Positions 22,486 to 26,231 of a DNA stretch of 26,231 nucleotides are shown in pieces. The translations under genes were made by a program, and so were the position numbers. Origin of the DNA: JBOHTO01 sp050733695 (GTDB lineage Bacteria > Gemmatimonadota > Gemmatimonadetes > Gemmatimonadales > Gemmatimonadaceae); assembly GCA_050733695.1 (NCBI GenBank), contig JBOHTO010000011.1, positions 1 to 26,231 on the forward strand, written 5' to 3'. How positions within the stretch are numbered: position 1 is the stretch's first letter; each line of letters begins with the position of its first letter. The notes under the pieces are model-generated. The model ran no database searches. It had not been told where the DNA came from and worked only from the letters and a program-made list of their open reading frames with translations.

Positions 22486-23713
22486 CTGTGCCAGGGTGTG
22501 TCTCCCCCTCTTTCACCGAGCCAGTTGCAGGCCAGCTCCGCGAGTACAACCGTCGCACGCTCGATCTCATCGATCTCCACCCATTCCTCGGCGGAGTGTG
22601 CGAGGGTGATGTCGCCGGGGCCGAAGCAGATCGCAGGAATGCCTGCATCGTTGAGAAGTGCGGCGTCGGTCCAGGCGCTCAGGCCTTCGACGCGCACCGG
22701 TTCTCCGGATGCGGCGAGCGCTGCGCCGAGAGATCGTACGACAGGCGCATCGACGGCGACGTCGCTCGGGCCCTGAGCGAAGTCGAGCCGCGTCCTGGCG
22801 CGGAACGACGGCGTTGTCGATCGCACGCGCTCGCACGCCGCCATCACCTCGCGCAGCACGTCCTCCGCGCTCTCGCCCGGCAGTGTACGGCGCTCCAGCC
22901 GGAGCGAGCAATGATCGGGATAGGTCGACATCCCGATCCCGCCACTTATCAGCGATGCGTGCATGGAGGCGTGTCCGAGCAGTGGATGCGTACGAGCGAC
23001 GAGCACTTCACGTTGAGCGCGGTCGAGCTCCGCCAGCAGAAGGCCGGCGTGCGTTATGGCATCGACGCCGATGTCGTAGCGGCTGCCGTGCGCGGCCCGG
23101 CCGGTCAGCTCGACATCGAGCCAGGCGAAGCCGCGATGCGCGGGCGCGATGGCAAGCCGTGTCGGCTCCGTCACGATCGCCGCGTCAGCGCGCACTCCGG
23201 ATGCGATGAGCGCACGTGTCCCGATGCTCTCGTTCTCCTCGTCGGCGACCGCGGCGACCACTATCTCCCAGCCGTGCGCCGACCCTGTCCCCCCCCCCGC
23301 CCCCCCCCACCCTCCCCCCCCAGCAGCGTTGCCGCGCGCGCGGCCGCGGCACACATGGCCGCGACCCCGCCCTTCATGTCCGCTGAGCCGCGGCCATACA
23401 GGCGGCCGGCGCGCTCTTCCGCGCCGAATGGCGAGTGCGTCATGCCATCGGTTGCCACCACGTCCATGTGGCCATTGAACATGAGCGTGGGCGCCGTTCC
23501 CGACCCGCGCCTGCCCGTCCTCGCGATGACGTTGGGCCGGTTGGGTGCAGCGTCGATCACCTCGACGCCGAATCCCCATTCCGCGAGGATCCCCGCCAGC
23601 AGCCGCGCCACGCCGGCTTCACCAGGGGCCCCCGGTGCGAGGGCGGGATTCCGGGAGTCCTCGCGAATGAGCGCGCGCGCGAGGGCAACGGCGTCGCCAC
23701 GCTCCATGGTCAC
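22482..23713 (-). CDS. M20 family metallopeptidase (ArgE/DapE-like), frameshifted
   Basis: Two frames together encode one protein of about 410 residues. The first part (GTG 23713 or ATG 23707) has FNGHMDVV and GRGSADMKGG, the first metal-binding His and Asp. The second part resumes with WEIVVAAVADEEN (catalytic Glu pair) and ends with the last metal His near ITLAHSAEEW. The frames meet in a poly-G stretch on the coding strand (23289-23321), which also encodes a Gly-rich linker. As written the gene is interrupted: the total length is 1232 bases, not a multiple of three. Relatives deacylate acetylornithine, succinyl-diaminopimelate or other N-acyl amino acids. It could be a sequencing slip, a phase-variable gene or a pseudogene. 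It lies 15 bases after the GHMP kinase gene. Confidence 0.85.
23289..23321 (-). repeat. interrupted poly-G tract in the M20 gene
   Basis: On the plus strand there are runs of 10, 9, 3 and 8 C broken by single G, A and T bases. The coding strand is therefore poly-G. The reading frame of the M20 peptidase changes within or next to this tract. Such runs slip during replication and are also hard to sequence correctly. Confidence 0.9.
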
Positions 23714-23728
23714 GTTGACCTTCGCTGG

Positions 23729-24730
23729 TCATCCATTGCCGAGAATGCTAAACCCATCACGGTCGATCGCGAAGGGAAGGAGCGTTGCGAGCTCTGCGAG
23801 CGCCGGCCGAAGACGCGGGTCCTCATCTTCCGGCGTGATGATCAGGACACAACCGCCGCCGGATGCGCCGAGGGCCTTCCCGCCCAGAGCACCGCGGTCC
23901 TGCGCGCGGCGCATCAGGGCGTCAATCCGCGGCGTGCTGATCGAATGATGCAGTGCGCGCTGGTGGTTCCAGTGCACTCCCACGAGCGCACCCAGCGAAT
24001 CGAGATCGCTCTCCCGCAGCGCCGACGCCATTTCCTTCGCCAGCTCGCGCATGGCTGCGAGTGCGCGCATTACACTGGTGTCGCGCCGCCGATAGGAATC
24101 GAGCACTGACGTGATCTGGGTGGCGGAGATACGCGATTCGCCGGTGTAGAGTATGATGCATCTTCGTTCGATCCGGCTCGCCAGCGCAGGCGCGAGCGGG
24201 ATCTGTTCGACCGTGGTCGCCGCGTCGAAGCACAGGGCGAGCGCTCCTCCGAAGGCAGCGGCATAGTGATCCTGTCGTCCTCCAGCGATCCGGAGGTCCT
24301 CCACTTCCATGGCCCTGCTGCGCTCCGCGAGGGCCGCGCGGTCGAGGGGTTCACCCACGTAGCGCGCGATCGCCCCGATCGCGGCGACGCCTGCGGCCGA
24401 CGATCCGCCGAGACCGGCGCCCACGGGGAAGTCGCTCGTGATGGTGAGGCGCAGCGGCGGTTTTGATGCGGCCGAGAGTCCCGCGCGATGCATCGCCGCA
24501 CGGGCCAGTCGCACTTCCGCGAGGGGAATCCTTTCGAGCGGTGCGCGTGTCGCGGCGTCGGCGTCCGCGCGATCTTCCGGGATGCTCAGCGTCACCGTCG
24601 CATAGCGCGCAATGGCGACGCAGGCGACGAACCCGCCCTGCTCCGTTGAATAGGGTGGCACGTCGGTCCATCCGCCTCCGAAGTCGACACGTGTGGGCGC
24701 GCGAGCTCGCAGACGGAAGGCGTCAATCAG
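23729..24730 (-). CDS. GHMP-family sugar kinase with unusual start codon
   Basis: The protein is a GHMP kinase (galactokinase/mevalonate kinase/heptose kinase superfamily). Its ATP-binding loop is PVGAGLGGSSAAG and its C-terminal motif is GASGGGCVLI. The conserved N-terminus RARAPTRVDFGGGWTDVPPY is encoded upstream of the first standard start in the frame (GTG 24661), and no ATG, GTG or TTG exists before it. I therefore place the start at CTG 24730, seven bases after GGAG, or ATT 24727. From 24730 the protein has 333 residues, typical for heptose-7-phosphate or fucose kinases of this group. The substrate is probably a sugar or sugar phosphate for surface polysaccharide, but this is inference. 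The GTG 24661 form would lack the first strand and substrate-binding residues. Confidence 0.85.
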   Translation of the reverse strand: MIDAFRLRARAPTRVDFGGGWTDVPPYSTEQGGFVACVAIARYATVTLSIPEDRADADAATRAPLERIPLAEVRLARAAMHRAGLSAASKPPLRLTITSDFPVGAGLGGSSAAGVAAIGAIARYVGEPLDRAALAERSRAMEVEDLRIAGGRQDHYAAAFGGALALCFDAATTVEQIPLAPALASRIERRCIILYTGESRISATQITSVLDSYRRRDTSVMRALAAMRELAKEMASALRESDLDSLGALVGVHWNHQRALHHSISTPRIDALMRRAQDRGALGGKALGASGGGCVLIITPEDEDPRLRPALAELATLLPFAIDRDGFSILGNG

Positions 24731-24762
24731 AAGAGCGCTCCATGGGACGGAGCCCGAGGGGC

Positions 24763-25044
24763 TCAGCGTTCCGGTGGTAGTTCCGGAAGATCGTCGGTGT
24801 CCGGCGTGCCGATCGCCCGAACGACACTGGCCGCGACAAGAAGCTCGCGCAGCTCCTCCTCAGCCAGCGCGCGCCAGTCTGCTGGTACTGGCGCGAGGCG
24901 TCGCTTCTCCCGTCCCGAATCGAAGCACAGCCATCCGCTCTCGAACCCCGTCGCGAACTGCTTGTTGCGTACTCCCTGGAGGGCGGCCTGATCCACCTCC
25001 CACACTTCCCAGATCGTACCGGTTTCATCCGCGAACTGACGCAT
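24763..25044 (-). CDS. small hypothetical protein
   Basis: This encodes 93 residues from ATG 25044, which has GGAG four bases upstream. The frame is open to 25119, but the ribosome site decides the start. The sequence begins MRQFADETGTIWEVWEVDQ, has FESGWLCFDSGREKRRLAPVP in the middle, and a C-terminal helix WRALAEEELRELLVAA followed by an acidic, Pro-rich end. The Trp-rich beta part and helix suggest a small folded domain, but I do not know its function. It lies 32 bases before the GHMP kinase start and is likely in the same transcript. Confidence 0.75.
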   Translation of the reverse strand: MRQFADETGTIWEVWEVDQAALQGVRNKQFATGFESGWLCFDSGREKRRLAPVPADWRALAEEELRELLVAASVVRAIGTPDTDDLPELPPER

Positions 25045-25153
25045 CTTTCTCCGGCTCGCTGCTGATTTGCAGGTCGCGAGAAGGTCGCGCGCGCGCTCAC
25101 GCAAGAATGGTGCGCACACTCGCGCGAGCGAACTGGCTGAAGCATCCGTTTCA

Positions 25154-25672
25154 TCAACTCGAATGGTCGTGCACGATGCGCCATGTGCCGTCTGTCTTCA
25201 GCAGAATCAGCGACGTCGGCCCGCGAGATGTCACCGAGTCGCCGCGCGCGAGAACGTAATACGCCACAGCGTGAACGACGCCCGGAGCCAGAACATCCAC
25301 TTCGATATTCTCGAACGAGAGTGAATCCCGATTCCCGCCGGGTGCGAAGCGCGGAGCATACGCCGAGCGTATCTGCTCGGGCCCTCGCAGCAATCCGCTG
25401 CTGCCGATATACGTTGTGCGAGCGCCCACCGCGTAATCGGACATGAACGCGTCGAGATCACCGCGATTCCACGCCGCGGCTCCAGCCTGGAACATCGAGA
25501 CTATCGCGTCGCGGACTGCCACGCTGTCGGCGCGTGCGCTTTCGGTGCCCGCCGATGGCGAGTCGGAGTATTCGCCGGTCTCGGCACCCGCGCACGCGAT
25601 GAACGCCGATGCGGCGAGGACGAAGAGCGCTGCGGCGACGGAGCCGGACGTTGTGCGGCGAAGGTCACGCAT
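25154..25672 (-). CDS. lipoprotein with SnoaL/DUF4440-like (NTF2-fold) domain
   Basis: This encodes 172 residues from ATG 25672, chosen because GGGAGGG lies seven bases upstream. ATG 25678 would be too close to it. The lipoprotein signal ends with FIAC (Cys27), then a Ser/Ala/Asp-rich tether. The domain (about 55-172) matches the NTF2-like SnoaL/DUF4440 pattern: helix FQAGAAAWNRGDLDAFMSDY, then RTTYIGSSGLLRGPEQIRSAY, and final strands VAYYVLARGD and TWRIVHDHSS. Such domains bind small molecules or serve as scaffolds; no catalytic residue is evident. It is anchored outside the cytoplasm and is transcribed divergently from the trehalose synthase gene. Confidence 0.87.
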   Translation of the reverse strand: MRDLRRTTSGSVAAALFVLAASAFIACAGAETGEYSDSPSAGTESARADSVAVRDAIVSMFQAGAAAWNRGDLDAFMSDYAVGARTTYIGSSGLLRGPEQIRSAYAPRFAPGGNRDSLSFENIEVDVLAPGVVHAVAYYVLARGDSVTSRGPTSLILLKTDGTWRIVHDHSS

Positions 25673-25751
25673 CGACATTCCCTCCCTGGGTTGCAGGATT
25701 CCCGAAGATAGCTCGCTTCCGGGCACATGTGTTGCGCCTCGAGATCTGACG

Positions 25752-26231
25752 ATGACAGAACCAGTGGATCTGCTCGACAGCTATCCGCTCATACTGCTCT
25801 CCAACAGGGAGCCCTATGAGCACATGCGCACGGGTGCCAGCGTTGAACTGAAGCAACCGGCCGGCGGTCTCGTCTCCGCGCTGGATCCGACCATGCGGCG
25901 AGCGCGCGGTACGTGGGTGGCCTGGGGCTCCGGCTCGGCCGATCGCGAGAGCTCCGATGATCAGGGGCGCGTCATGGTCCCGCCGGACGACCCGCTCTAC
26001 ACGCTGCACCGCGTCTGGCTTTCCGACGACGACATAGACGGCTACTACCAGGGTTTCGCCAACACGGCGCTCTGGCCGCTCTGTCACATGCTCATCCAGC
26101 ACTTCCGTTTCAGACGCTCCCACTGGGAGAGTTATCGCGCCGTCAACGAGCGGTTCGCACGGGCGGTCGCCGATGAGGCGGGCCGCGCCGCGAAGGGGGG
26201 AAGGGGGGGGGTTGGGGGGGGCGACGATCGC
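25752..26231 (+). CDS. otsA: trehalose-6-phosphate synthase (GT20), N-terminal part
   Basis: The frame is open from ATG 25752 to the end of the window (160 codons) and continues beyond it. It begins LILLSNREPYEHMRTG, has PAGGLVSALDPTM and GTWVAWGSGSADRE, then GYYQGFANTALWPLCHM and HWESYRAVNERFARAVADEAG. This is the N-terminal half-domain of family 20 glycosyltransferases, which join glucose from a nucleotide sugar to glucose-6-phosphate. The trehalose product is a stress protectant and compatible solute. The last residues are a Gly-rich insert (KGGRGGVGGGDDR) placed where relatives have a short loop before the VWVQDYH-type strand. That insert is encoded by poly-G. The catalytic C-terminal half is outside the window. 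Confidence 0.92.
   Translation, partial: MTEPVDLLDSYPLILLSNREPYEHMRTGASVELKQPAGGLVSALDPTMRRARGTWVAWGSGSADRESSDDQGRVMVPPDDPLYTLHRVWLSDDDIDGYYQGFANTALWPLCHMLIQHFRFRRSHWESYRAVNERFARAVADEAGRAAKGGRGGVGGGDDR
26195..26221 (+). repeat. interrupted poly-G tract in otsA
   Basis: Runs of 6, 9 and 8 G are separated by AA and TT on the coding strand, close to the window end. The frame stays open through it as written. A one-base change in any run would break otsA. Confidence 0.85.

Overview
The window is GC-rich, tightly packed bacterial chromosome with short gaps, many 4-nt overlaps and frequent GTG/TTG starts. Several hypothetical proteins and the style of the enzymes suggest Gemmatimonadota or a similar soil/sediment lineage. 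That is an impression from protein content; no rRNA or other phylogenetic marker is present. No tRNA, CRISPR array or insertion sequence was seen, and no gene-free stretch exceeds about 250 bases.

Layout. (1) 1-1991, plus strand: the tail of a cut-off gene, a small membrane protein, a hypothetical protein with a G-rich insert, a textbook terminator, and a small hypothetical gene leading into (2) 2014-5111: an EF-G-like translational GTPase whose stop overlaps the start of a squalene/phytoene-synthase-family protein. (3) 5195-5861: a 14-bp tandem repeat followed by a BrnT/BrnA toxin-antitoxin pair. (4) 5913-10076, minus strand: a compact four-gene cluster of two D-Ala-D-Ala-ligase-like ATP-grasp enzymes, a GNAT acetyltransferase and lysine 2,3-aminomutase, with a candidate promoter at 10223-10251. 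(5) 10329-17189, minus strand: thyX, a GlcD-type FAD oxidase, 3-hydroxybutyryl-CoA dehydrogenase, two poorly characterised proteins (one a lipoprotein) and a thiolase. (6) 17335-18744, plus strand: glutamate dehydrogenase, divergent from the thiolase. (7) 18781-21218, minus strand: a three-gene unit of zinc-ribbon protein, cytochrome c lipoprotein and isopropylmalate-dehydrogenase-family enzyme. (8) 21352-25672, minus strand: a chain of lipoprotein, small protein, GHMP kinase, frameshifted M20 peptidase, 69-aa protein, RNase H and a 59-aa membrane protein, ending at a strong terminator. (9) 25752-end, plus strand: the start of a trehalose-6-phosphate synthase cut off by the window end.

How genes fit together. 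The KamA/GNAT/two-ligase cluster is the best candidate for an undescribed pathway. KamA keeps both aspartates that mark lysine as substrate, so it should make beta-lysine. The GNAT could acetylate it, and two different ATP-grasp ligases could join it to other amino acids. A small acetylated beta-lysine peptide, perhaps a compatible solute or a secreted metabolite, is a reasonable guess. The thiolase and hydroxyacyl-CoA dehydrogenase fit fatty-acid or C4 acyl-CoA metabolism.

Two cross-cutting oddities stand out. Three coding sequences carry interrupted poly-G runs on the coding strand that encode Gly-rich linkers, and one of these coincides with a frameshift. Several enzymes depart from family motifs at key residues: the G4 motif of the EF-G-like GTPase, the second Asp motif of the prenyl synthase, and the second catalytic carboxylate of RNase H.
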